The notes under the pieces were generated by a model. That model did no database searches. It worked only from the letters and a program-made list of their open reading frames with translations, and was not told the DNA's origin. DNA of 64,000 bases from Turritopsis dohrnii. Taxonomy: Eukaryota > Cnidaria > Hydrozoa > Anthoathecata > Oceaniidae. A program made the position numbers and the translations under genes. The DNA is taken from assembly GCA_027922465.2 (NCBI GenBank), contig BQMF02000042.1, positions 62,001 through 126,000 of the forward strand. The letters are read 5' to 3'. Numbering within the stretch: position 1 is the stretch's first letter; the number at the start of each line of letters is the position of its first letter. Below are positions 19,924 to 30,157 of the stretch, piece by piece.

Positions 19924-20782
19924 TTTTATGCACAAAATGAAGATTCTACCGTGGCTGATTTGGACAATTTACTTTTACTTTTTAATAAAAGACGCGGCCG
20001 CGCTCTTTAATATGCGGCCGCGCCTTTAAACACGCGGCCGCGCCCTTTTCGCTAAACACGCGGCCGCGCTCTTTACAATATCTGGTCTGTAAAACAACCA
20101 TTTTGGCAGGATACGCTGAGCTGGTATCTTTTACTGGTCCTCACAATATTAGCTGCAATTGTGTGCCTTGAAATGTTAAGTACGCGGCCGCACAATTAAA
20201 GTATGCGGCCGCATATTTGAAGGACGCGGCCGCGTGTTTCAATTGTGCGGCCGCGCATTTTGAGTTCACGTTAGTTTCATGATATGTTAGCACAGATTCA
20301 AAACAAACGAGCAATAAACAACATGGCTGGCAACAACGTGATGCTTCCTGACTTGAGTAAATTTACCAAGGTAAACAGTTTGTATAGTTTGTAATATACT
20401 ATATATATTAATGAAGTTTCTTTTTATCATAATATTAAATCGTCTTGAACACGTTTATTTGATTTAACGACTTTATATTGCTGTAGACTGTAGACTGTAG
20501 ACTGTACTTTACATCCCAAAGGCGCATATTTTCAACTAATATTGTGAGGACCAGTAAAAGATACCAGTTCAGCGTATCTTGCCAAAATGGTTGTTTTACA
20601 GACCAGATATTGTAAAGAGCGCGGCCGCGTGTTTGCTTCAAAATGCGCGGCCGCGTATTTAGCAAAAAGGGCGCGGCCACGTGTTTAAAGGCGCGGCCGC
20701 ATATTAAAGAGCGCGGCCGCGTCTTTTATCAAAAAGTAAAAGTAAATTGTCCAAATCAGCCACGGTAAGATTCGGCATAAAA
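19924..20782. mobile_element. Foldback element with clustered GCGGCCGC sites
   Basis: Inverted arms of about 230 bp (TTTTATGC at 19924, CCGTGGCTGATTTGGACAAT; the inverse at 20535-20782) enclose an asymmetric middle. Twelve exact GCGGCCGC octamers plus one altered copy (GCGGCCAC) lie within 740 bp: four in the left arm, four in the middle, the rest in the right arm, each separated by AT-rich spacers of about 10-15 bp. The density is extreme for this AT-rich sequence and suggests a protein-binding array, as in subterminal repeats of DNA transposons. No transposase is present. Confidence 0.85.
20323..20370 (+). other. Possible first coding exon in the loop of the GCGGCCGC element
   Basis: ATG at 20323 opens 16 codons (MAGNNVMLPDLSKFTK) followed directly by a donor GTAAAC at 20371. 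The sequence is less AT-rich than its surroundings. No second exon was identified, so this may be chance or a captured exon. Confidence 0.2.
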
Positions 20783-21571
20783 AATAAAATGCAAAAGTGT
20801 TTGTTTAGAAAAACCATACATGATTTGATGATATGTTTCGTGAGTAAACTTACACATATTTTCGAGGAACTATTCACTGCTGAATTTGTAGCTGTTTAAG
20901 GCATACATATATACATTCGTCATAAATTCGATGCTTTAAAGGATCTACCTACATCTAACCTTGTATAGGTTATGTTGTGGTAAATTAACACCAAACGTTG
21001 CTCCAAAATATTTCTATTATTTCATTTCGATCATTTAATATCGTAGAACCAATCCTCTTGAGAACACACATATTAGGATAAGTACAACCAGAGAAAGTTA
21101 GGATGAAAGGGGCTTTTTGTATAAGTCAGGGAAAGCCAGGGAAGATCAGGGAGTATCAGTGAAGTTTTTTTCAAGAAAAATAGGAAAGGGTGATGAAGAA
21201 ATGTCTGCAGTAGGATAGTTTCTGGTCCTGCTTCAGGGGTGGATATAGGATTTAAAACAATAAGTATGTCGCGAAGCGAAACCAGAAATTTTTAATATCA
21301 ACTAGGGGTGCTAGGGGTGATGAGAGCCCCTCAATCTTGCTTTTCAAAGGCCCTAGGGAGCACTACACTTACATTTTTGATACGTTTTCCAAATGTACTC
21401 CAACATCCACATTGACCGCTTTCCACGTTTTTTGTGAACTTTGTTTGATTCTTAATAAGCACAGGATATATTATTCTTATCTACTCTTCCTTATCGAGGG
21501 AAAAGAAAACAACGCAACATTTTTCTTTGGAGCAATTGGTCTTGCGGCAATTATCAGGCTAAAAAGATGTG

Positions 21572-21844
21572 TTATAAGCCTAATGAAGAAGAAATCTGAA
21601 ATCGTTTAGATTTGCTGTCTTTCACGTATCTGTTCCGTGTTGTAGCTGAGTTCCACCTCCCGTGTTTCCCCATCAAACGCTCACTAACGTTATTATTCGC
21701 TGCTGCAGAAGCACCTCCTGACCGTAATGAGTGCAATCTAAATAAGTTTGGTTTATCCGTGACCTTAGACATTGCTTCTATAAATAGTTGCTCTAGAATA
21801 GGAGATAGGAAAATCTCTGTCATTTCGTGCATGTTATTCACCAA
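21572..21844 (-). pseudogene. Tyrosine recombinase C-terminal fragment (DIRS/Crypton-type)
   Basis: The minus-strand frame of 90 codons carries the catalytic core end of a tyrosine recombinase: FRLHSLRSGGAS (H-x-x-R), KHGRW (second His/Trp box) and TRNRY (nucleophile Tyr), then the C-terminus. Such proteins drive DIRS-like retroelements and Cryptons. The N-terminal catalytic arginine and everything before it are missing: the frame is cut where a LINE fragment begins near 21850-21880. The C-terminal end is intact. The class within tyrosine-recombinase elements cannot be settled without the missing part. Confidence 0.75.
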
Positions 21845-21879
21845 TTCTTCAATACCACGGCTATGCGAACTACAGGAAG

Positions 21880-23240
21880 AAATACTGAGAAGCTTACAAA
21901 ATCGTATATTCGTGAGCTACCTGACCATTCTGACAACTTCCAATTCCGACCCGTAACGTACGAGGAAGTTTTCCGTGCGATCGGAAAACTAAGATCTGAC
22001 TGTTCGATCGGCTACGACAATATACCAACAAAATTCATCAAACCTGTATCAAAATTCCTCGTCTCACCGTTGACACACATCATCAACAGTTGCATCAATG
22101 GTTCGACCTTTCCGGATGGATGGAAAATCAGTCGCATTTGTCCGGTACCAAAAGTGAACGACCCACAGTCCCTAATTGACTATAGACCGATAAGCATTCT
22201 GCCAATCTTATCAAAAGTATTTGAAAGAGTGATCTTGCAACAGCTTACTGACCATATTGAAGCGAAGGCTATATACCTGGAACGACAATCAGATTTTAGA
22301 AAATCGCCTTCGACAACTACCATCTTCTCAAACCTGAAAGATGACATTTAAGCTGCGATGAACAGAGGATAAGTAACGGTAGCTGTTTTTGCAGATTTTT
22401 CTAAAGCATTCGATACTGTCAACTATCGTACTCTCTTACAACACCTTAGTAACCTGGGATTTTCTCGTCAGTCTTTGCTTCTCATTGGAGATTACCTAAC
22501 CAATAGAAAGCAATATGTTGAGATTGATGATAGAAACTCTAAGAGACTAGACGTGAATTCGGAGTTCCTCAAGGAAGCATCTTCAACTTGTATCCTCTTC
22601 AACTTGTACGTGACAACAATAAACACGAATGGTCCAAGCAGGTACTTGCTCTATGCTGTCAAGGACTTATAGCTACGATCAAATCTATGCAAGCGGAGAT
22701 TGATAGCATTAACCAATGGTCGCAGCAAAAAAAAAAAAACCTTTCTCTAAACGCTAAAAAGACCAAATTGACAGTATTCTCGACAAGTCAGTTATCACGC
22801 AGACACAACCTACATCAACTTGCGACCACGATAAAAGGTGGCGACCAGGTAATCGAAAGATTGAAAACTTTCAAAATACTTGGAATTCGTTTCAACGAAA
22901 ATCTAGACTGGACAGAACACGTCAACTCAACAGCAAAAACCTCGTCAAACTGAATCCTTGATTCTGACCAAGTTACATTACGGCAGCGTACTTCTGTCTG
23001 ATGCTACCAAACACCAACTCCAACAACTGCAAAGGGTTCAAAACGCTGCTGCCAGGTTTATATTGAAGCGCCGTGCCAACATCAACGACGTCATCAACTA
23101 AAAGTGGTTACCGATCACTGAAAGCATTGATATGGCCCTGATAAAAGCTGCACATAATGCCGTTTACAATGCAGATTGGCCCGCTTACTTTCGACTGTCC
23201 AAAGCACCTCCACGAAACAGGGAATTGCAATCTACAGCTA
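21880..23240 (+). pseudogene. Decayed non-LTR retrotransposon reverse transcriptase (LINE)
   Basis: Pieces of one reverse transcriptase lie in order in shifting frames. 21827-22351 holds the finger region (TYEEVFRAIGKL, GYDNIPTKFIKP, DYRPISILPILSKVFERV). From about 22390 comes VAVFADFSKAFDTVNY (catalytic Asp motif A). 22475-22672 and 22588-22953 hold the palm and thumb (LSLNAKKTKLTVF, LGIRFNENLDW). 22960-23230 holds the C-terminal region (HYGSVLLSD, LQRVQNAAARFIL). In-frame stops occur after 22350 and near 22370, with frame changes at about 22600 and 22950. The motif-C YADD site is absent, so it is dead. Style resembles CR1/Jockey-group LINEs. The 5' end and first ORF are gone. Confidence 0.85.
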
Positions 23241-23752
23241 GGGATTGTTCACAAATGACGTCAACCATTTTTTCAAGATTTTTGACCCCCCCTCCCCCCT
23301 CTGTGAACCTGCGTCAACTTTGCGTTGCCCCCTCCCCCTCAGTTGACGTCATCGTTTGAGAAGACGCCCCCCCCCCCCCCCCCCCCCCCCCCTCCAAAAC
23401 AAAACAACCTCCATCCACCCCACTTGTCCTTTTGTATGTTAGTTTCTTACGCATTTTTAATAAGACGTGAAAATATTTGAAATGATCTTCGTGTAATTTT
23501 TCTCTGATCAAACTCCATCTGTGCTTATTGTTTTACGTTCGTGCATAACGGACCACATCAAGATCACATTCAGTGTTAACATTTTCATAAGAAACTTTTA
23601 CTTAATTAGAAAAATCAAGGTTCTGCAAAATTGTGTGGGTTGACGTCAACTAGTATCACATCCCCTCCCCCCCTCCCCCGTCAACCAGCGTCAACTTTAG
23701 TATAACCCCCCCTCCCCCCCCTAACAGTTGACGTCATTTGTGAACAGTCCCT
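23241..23752. mobile_element. TA-flanked inverted-repeat element, copy 1 (TIR with TGACGTCA)
   Basis: The ends are inverted: GGGATTGTTCACAAATGACG at 23241 and GTTGACGTCATTTGTGAACA near 23727. TA lies on both sides (23239-23240, 23753-23754). The interior has C-rich tracts (26 C at 23367-23392) and further TTGACGTC copies. A second copy lies at 28407-28855. It separates LINE sequence from a hAT fragment. Confidence 0.8.
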
Positions 23753-24683
23753 TATTACGTAAATATGTCTTAACCCGTTTCATGGCAGAAAAGATTCTTT
23801 CGCTCTCGGCATTTGTTGCTGGTGCTACCATGATAAGTTTCATGAGGATAACCACCTGACTGATAAGGTTCCTCTTACTTGAGCTCATTTCCCTTGCTTG
23901 CTCAAACACACTATGCATTGTAAAAGGTTCTTTAAAAACTGATGGCAGTAGCTCCAGCTGGGTTGTTAAAGATACCAGATCGATGTCATGATGGTACAGA
24001 TCAGCAAATGACACCTGACCATTCTTCAAAACTGGTCTCGTCATCTCGCTTTTGAAGTCTTCTCCTTTAATTGCATACAAAATGATATTTTGCATGGCCG
24101 CGTACATTTGATAATCAGGTTGATCGAACTGTTCAGTTATGGCATTAATGACAACATCGTAGCTTTCTAAATGCATTTGCTGGTACATTTCTTTAACAGA
24201 GCCATGATGAAAGTCGGTTCTATTTTCATCATAACGTCGAGGCATTCTTCTTTTTCTTGGGAGAACTGGCTCATCAATACCTAACTTTTCCATCTTCTGT
24301 TTGGTCAATTCCCAAAACAAGTCGAACTTATCATTTGAGCGATCTTTCCTGAGGACTTCCAAAACGAGCTTTGCGAGTTCTTGAGCTTCCACAGCTGACA
24401 TTTCACTGGTTTGCAAAGTTGAACTAAGGTTATCAGTTTGTTTAAGTAGCTTTGCCCCGAGATAACAACCAAATAAAATCCTATATATTTCCCATATATT
24501 TCGCAATATCCAATGGTTTCTTTGTTTTATCACATACTTGTTATTACGAAAGGTGGGAGTGCTAATGTCATTGCCTTTGGAGATCTTTTGATGAGTTGTG
24601 AGTAGAAAAAAGAAGTATAAAAAAAAAATGAAGGGGGGGGGGGGGGGGCAAGCCCCCAAGCCCCCCCTAAATCTACGTCCCTG
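23753..24683 (-). pseudogene. hAT transposase fragment with one terminal inverted repeat
   Basis: The minus-strand frame between 23753 and about 24460 encodes the C-terminal part of a hAT transposase. It includes the dimerisation region with APATNAESERIFSAMKRVKT, preceded by helical segments (LVSLTTQLELLPSVFK). The frame continues only a few codons into the inverted-repeat element at 23752, which truncates the C-terminus. At the other side CAGGGACGTAGATTTAGG (minus strand, 24683 inwards) is a hAT-like terminus followed by an 18-20 bp G run. The N-terminal zinc finger and catalytic core are missing, so this is an internally deleted, dead copy. Confidence 0.8.
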
Positions 24684-25330
24684 ATTGTAAGTGTTTTCAC
24701 CGTTTAAATGTAATGGTTGCAATTTGACACATGAACATACTCTTATTGAAAAGTGTAAAACTAGGTCACCTGAGAAATTGTTTGTGGTGGCTGAGGACTG
24801 TTTACTTTGGATGTAATTACTGCTAATTTATGTTAATTTATGTAAATTAATGTTAATTAATGTCAACCACTCGTTACGTTTGCCTACTTTTATCCTTTTG
24901 GAAAACAGGAACGTTTTTGTGTGTTTTTTTGTGTTTCAGAAAAACCCGTGTCAATTTGAAAATTGTCAAGCCTAATTAAGCCTAGTTTTTACTCTGTGAC
25001 GTAAGACTTACGTTACGACAAATATTCAAAAATTCAACGTAAGGATTTTGTCGTTGCTGTGAAAATATAAATATCGCAGCCTTACGATGTGATTTAAGGC
25101 TTACATATCAAAACATTTTAAGCCTTAAATTTCCAGAAATCGAATGTTGCATCTATCTATTTATTTTATTTATTTATTTATTTATTTAAAACATATTTAA
25201 CCAGGGTAATCCCTTCAGCGCAAAAGCTGCTAATAAAGGGGGCCCTTGAGTTTGTTTTTTGTTACATATTTTTTGAATGACAACTAGCAACATAAATAAA
25301 TTGCAAGAGGAAGAAACTCGTTAAGCGCTA

Positions 25331-25778
25331 CACAGTTTTTTTTTTATAAGAATTCTTTTTATAAGAATCACAAGGCTCAAATTTGCAAAATTTTAAGAAT
25401 CTTTTAAGAATAATGCTGAGCCTCAAAAATTTTAATCAATTTTTTTCTTCAGTTAGAGTTTTTCAACTTTCCGGTTTTTTTTATCTACAGTGTAAATCAG
25501 GCATAACCATTTTCGAGCTTTCGATGATATTATCCTAAAAGAAACAAACTTATTAACGTTTTGTTAAAATAATTAGTCCCTTCTTCTTTTTCGCACGTTT
25601 GAGACTACTTTAAGGGAAAATATACATATTTTGACCATTAATTAAAAAAAAATTTTCTTGCTCTTCTTTTAAAATTTAAGAATCACTTAAGAATATTTTA
25701 AGGCTCAAAACTGAAAATTTTTATAAGAATCATGAGACTCATTTCGATTTATGTAATTCTTATAAAAAAAAAACTGTG
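25331..25778. mobile_element. MITE with CACAGTTTTTT ends and TA duplication
   Basis: The ends CACAGTTTTTTTTTTATAAG and its inverse (CTTATAAAAAAAAAACTGTG) are flanked by TA on both sides (25329-25330, 25779-25780). TATAAGAATC and TTTAAGAATC motifs recur in the interior. The size is 448 bp, non-coding. Confidence 0.8.
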
Positions 25779-25781
25779 TAT

Positions 25782-26229
25782 TTCCACGACCACTTTTGAT
25801 CGAAATATTTCGAGCGAAAATTTTAGAGGAGAACAATTTCTGCCAGAAATATTTCAATCATAGAATTCCACATAAAAAAGTTAAACTTAATTAGCTGGTT
25901 TTCGTATTCAATAGGAGATTCAAATACAGAAGTTATTTCGAAAGCAACAACAAGTAGAAACCGTCCACTATAATTCTTTTTTCTGAATTGTTCGACGGAA
26001 TTGCTATTCAATAGTTTAATTTAATACACAAAGTGTCAACACATTTTTCACCATTTTGATTGGGCGAACATTTTTTCGCAAAGCGATTTCGATAGGGAGT
26101 TGAAATTATTTTAACTCACATTCGCACAGTAGAGAAAAGAAATTTTTCGCTCGAAAACCAGAAAATATTTAATGCGCATGCTCAATTTTTTTCTCCGTCG
26201 AAATATTTCGATCAAAAGTGGTCGTGGAA
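25782..26229. mobile_element. MITE with TTCCACGACCACTTTTGATC ends
   Basis: An inverted repeat of about 33 bp (TTCCACGACCACTTTTGATC then GAAATATTTCG) lies at 25782-25815 and 26196-26229. Non-coding interior, 448 bp. It directly abuts the preceding element. No clear target duplication. Confidence 0.75.
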
Positions 26230-26775
26230 CAAATAGCGCTTTACTTACACGTTTTTTTTTATATATATATCATATAAAAGAAACACACAATTTGAGTTGA
26301 GCCTGAATGTTAGAGACTGACCAAGAAGAAGATGATATGTAGTGAAATATACCTTATGCTATTGAGCGTACATGGACAAATTTGATGGAAACGTTTTTGA
26401 TTTATTCACTGGTGTTTAATATTTTCGTTGTTGTAGAAAATATGTTCATCAGGAGTTCAGCCTGCCATGTTTCTTTAATATTTGTTAATTTTTCCCAGAT
26501 TTCAGCCTCGTGCTTCTTATGTAAATGTTTCTTATTATAAAAAAAACGTGTATGTGTATAAAGATTCCCTTGCCTCTACAGCTAGAACGAGGAGTCCCTT
26601 TCACAACAAAAAAAACCAAGGAAATAAATGCCTGGGGAGAAGTTGCAAAACCTGTTGGACTTGCTTCAGGTGAAGAAGCAAAAGCTCCTTTAAGTACACC
26701 CAGTAGAAGGTATACTCCAAACAAGGAAAAATTTTAAAGACATAAAATGTTTTTTGTTCAAGAGAACAAACCTGT

Positions 26776-27024
26776 CACAGGACCGTCGGAAGCTTTTTTA
26801 AGATGAGGTGGCTCAGATTATGTGTCTAAGGAGGCCAGAATTTTTTTCCGTCTAGACGACTGGCTAAACAAACATGTTAGTTTGCCTTTCATTTTTAAAA
26901 GTTGTCGAAAAATGTGACGATGGATCAAGGCAAAACAGGAAAATCTCTAAAGAGTTTATTCTTTGCTGTAGCTACATTTTCGAATATGAGGGGCTAGCGC
27001 CTCCCCACTTCCGACGGTCCTGTG
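26776..27024. mobile_element. MITE with CACAGGACCGTCGGAAG ends
   Basis: Perfect 17-bp inverted ends at 26776-26792 and 27008-27024 enclose 215 bp of non-coding DNA. The target duplication is unclear. Confidence 0.75.
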
Positions 27025-27443
27025 TCGTAAAGAAATTTCTTGATATTCGTTGTAACACTTACGATGAATTTTCTCGTAAAATAATTTTCACTACTACGAA
27101 TTTCAAAAATATCCTCTCGTAAACCTAACGATGGTCGTAGAACGTAAGCCTCACGATGCTCAGTGTAAATTAGGCTTTAGAGTTAACAGATATTTATTTA
27201 TACTTGTTCACTTTAGTTGTGTTACTTCAAGACCTCATAGTTCTAATCTTAGAAGAAAGACATATTTTTTACCGCGGGCTTAACACTTCAGTTAATAGAT
27301 AATAGATAATAGATAGATTTCCAAAACAGATTTTGTTTACACCCCAGCTCGTTGTACAGGTCTAAAATAGGTCACATTGAAGAAACTTCTTATCGGCTAA
27401 CAACTTTAAAGAAGTTCTAAAACCATCAGCTTTGCATCTTTTA

Positions 27444-27671
27444 TTACCCTGCATATAAACCTAACCTCATAAAAATCCATTGTTCAGACTTTTGGTTTCC
27501 CCTCTTGTTTTCTCTTCGACCACATAAAAAAGCGCTGGTTTTTCCTCCGGAGTTTAATGTATAATGCCAATACTTCGAAATTTCCCTCGGAACATGAACA
27601 ACAATGGTGTCATTGACTTTTGGGGAAAACAATTTTAGGTCCATGGGCCTATGAATGGACGCGTTTTTCAA
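27444..27671 (-). pseudogene. Possible remnant of a transposon-associated HIRAN-like protein
   Basis: The minus-strand frame includes VHVPREISKYWHYTLNSGG, a pattern I associate with a small, highly repeated HIRAN-like protein in cnidarian genomes. The downstream half does not fit. Kept at low confidence. Confidence 0.2.
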
Positions 27672-28007
27672 AACAGTCAGGGTATTGGTCCATGGGCTTT
27701 AATAGGGGTACCAGTGTATAGATATAATGATACACACTACTTGCACATCCTTTATTCTCATGAAATTAGTTTACCACCATAATGCCGATTGTGGTGACCA
27801 TCGAATAACTTTTGATATATGTATTGCTGATAAGGCTAACATTCAACATTGAAATGACTTGAAAAAAAGTTTTCAACCGTTAAGAGATGTCCTCGCAGCC
27901 ATGGTGATAAACCATTTCTGTATCTGCACTTTGGCTGAAAGATAATAAACCGAGGTTTTGAATGCTTCCACCCCCATTCGTTGGTTGTTCCGCACTGACC
28001 GACTGTT

Positions 28008-28150
28008 AGACTTGTGGTAGAGTACTCGCTTCCTGTTCCGAGTCCTGCCAGTGAATGTAACAGTGTGGATGCTTACATCTCATCTGTTGGTTGCTGCGCA
28101 GTTGATATACCGTCAGAGATACGTATAAGCATTGCTTTAACTTCATGATG
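28008..28150 (+). repeat. tRNA-derived SINE-like repeat
   Basis: TGGTAGAGTACTCGC resembles a pol III A box and TTCCGAGTCC a B box about 15 bp later. The following body, CAGTTGATATACCGTCAGAG and ATACGTATAAGCATTGCTTTAAC, recurs inverted at 57940-58000, showing a dispersed family. Truncated or diverged. Confidence 0.45.
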
Positions 28151-28406
28151 GTTAGTATGTTTAACTTCATGATGGTTAGTATGTTTAGGAACTGCAACGA
28201 ATACATACGTTCATCAATGGTAATTCCTTTTTAACTGTAATGAAATTCAGAATAACATATTTTTAAAAAAAAAATTATTAAAATCTCTTTTTTAGTAAGA
28301 TAACTGACTTTTTTCGGCAATCAGAAAGTTCGAAGCATTACAATTTTAAATAATATGGTTACTTGTTTCACTATAGATTTGCATTTTCCCCCCTTTCTTC
28401 CGTTTA

Positions 28407-28855
28407 GGGATTGTTCACAAATGACGTCAACCATTTTTTCAAGATTTTTGACCCCCCCTCCCCCCTCTGTCAACCTGAGAAGACGCCCCCCCCCCCTCCA
28501 AAACAAAACAACCTCCATCCACCCCACTTGTCCTTTTGTATGTTAGTTTCTTACGCATTTTTAATAAGACGTGAAAATATTTGAAATGATCTTCGTGTAA
28601 TTTTTCTCTGATCAAACTCCATCTGTGCTTATTGTTTTACGTTCGTGCATAACGGACCACATCAAGATCACATTCAGTGTTAACATTTTCATAAGAAACT
28701 TTTACTTAATTAGAAAAATCAAGGTTCTGCAAAATTGTGTGGGTTGACGTCAACTAGTATCACATCCCCTCCCCCCCTCCCCCGTCAACCAGCGTCAACT
28801 TTAGTATAACCCCCCCTCCCCCCCTAATAGTTGACGTCATTTGTGAACATTCCCC
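28407..28855. mobile_element. TA-flanked inverted-repeat element, copy 2 (TIR with TGACGTCA)
   Basis: The same family as 23241-23752, with GGGATTGTTCACAAATGACG at 28407, the inverse ending at 28855, and TA on both sides (28405-28406, 28856-28857). It lacks about 35 bp that copy 1 has near 23310-23350 and has a shorter C run (11). The two copies are otherwise nearly identical, implying recent movement. Confidence 0.85.
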
Positions 28856-29360
28856 TACCAACACGTACGATATTGAAAACAATAGTCGCCTGAATGGTAC
28901 CTTTACACATGAGGGTGCGAAGTGTTTTAACGAATTACCCACTAATATAAAGAAACTCAAAAGGTTTTGGCATTAAATGGCGAAATTATTATTTTGATAA
29001 AGCTACTGCTAGAGTGCTTAACCTTAAGCATAGTAATGGGAAAGAAGATTTTATCTTTTTTTATAATTATTACCTACTATCTAGTTATTTAGTATATGGT
29101 TTATATTGTACACAGCACATACACTACTTTATAACTTCTTGTAAGAAGAACCAATAATATTTTTGGAGACAAGAAAGTATCGATGAAAAAAAAAAAAGAA
29201 AAAAAGTTTGTTATTAAATTCGACTATTATGCGGCAGTATAAAGTGATGCCGAATTTCCGTTGAAGATTGCTGTTTTATTCGGCAAAGTTAGCTACACTT
29301 AATTCATTTTCACTTTATACAGTCTAACTTTCGCCACATTTACTATGGAGTTTAAATCGA

Positions 29361-30157
29361 CACGGCCATACCTTATCGGGGAAAAAAAAGTCGGGGGTAA
29401 GTGACTAATTTTTTGGGCTAGTGACTAAAATTTTCCCCGACCAAATTTTCCCCCGTCTTTTCAACACCCGTCCAAAAATTTCACCCGATTTTTCATTTCC
29501 CCGTCCAAAAATTTTCCCCGGTTTTTTTACTCCCGCCCAAAACATTTCCCCGATTTTTTAGTCCCCGACCGAAACTTTTCCCCGATTTTTGATAATCTCA
29601 AGTAGAATCTATCTATCGATTTTCGACTGGAATTATGACGGTCAAGCAAAGGAAGGGGAATCGAATGAAGTTGAATCAGTCAATGAGGACGATACAGATT
29701 TTTCTGTTACGATTAAGGGAAACAAAATTGATGTCAGTGATAATAAAATGGATGTCAGTGAAGATATAATTGATGTTTGTGAAAGCAATATGGATGCCAG
29801 TGATGAAAATAATGACGATCAAACCTCAAAAACTGTTATTGTATTAGATTGAACTCTTAATTAGTTATTTTGTAATATAATTTTTAGTTCAAATTGAAAG
29901 TGTCGACAAAAATTGTGTTCCATTTCTACTTGTATTGCAAATTTTGGTCAGGGAAAAGTGACTTATTTAGAAATTTTAGTCGGGGAAAAGCGACTAATTT
30001 CGAAATTTTAGTCGGGGAAAAGCGACTAATTTCGAAATTTTGGTCGGGGAAAAGTGACTAAAATTTCTCGAGGTGACTAAATTCTTCCCCGACCAAAATT
30101 TTCCCCGACTAAAATAAATCCCGACTTTTTTCTTCCCCGATAAGGTATGCGACCGTG
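29361..30157. mobile_element. Inverted-repeat element with repeated TCGGGGAAAA motifs
   Basis: The ends read CACGGCCATACCTTATCGGG (29361) and the inverse with GGTATGCGACCGTG (30157). Both sides carry several copies of a GTCGGGGAAAAGCGACTAAT-type unit (right) and its CCCCGA inverse (left). Between them, 29589-29852 is an open frame of 87 codons, acidic, with repeated DVSDNKMDVSED-type units; its role is unknown. No transposase was recognised. Confidence 0.75.

Larger units (their letters stand above)
24979..27176. mobile_element. Old inverted-repeat element hosting nested insertions
   Basis: Related arms at 24979-25019 (AGCCTAGTTTTTACTC... CTTACGTTACGAC) and 27134-27176 (GTCGTAGAACGTAAGCC... 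AATTAGGCT) face each other. Three smaller elements lie between them (25331-25778, 25782-26229, 26776-27024). The arms are diverged, so the pairing is tentative. Confidence 0.4.

Noticed and set aside
19993..20728. Cloning-vector or linker contamination because of many NotI-like sites
   Set aside because: The sites lie in long inverted arms with AT-rich host-like spacers and no vector sequence; a natural repeat explains them better.
21337..21609. 90-codon plus-strand frame overlapping the recombinase fragment
   Set aside because: Its end overlaps the real minus-strand recombinase frame, and it has no recognisable domain.
23367..23392. C26 run as a biological signal
   Set aside because: The run length differs between the two MITE copies (26 and 11), and long homopolymers are prone to replication slippage and sequencing error.
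26482..26737. Short frames near 26.5-26.7 kb as exons
   Set aside because: Two overlapping frames with no splice-phase support or recognised motif.
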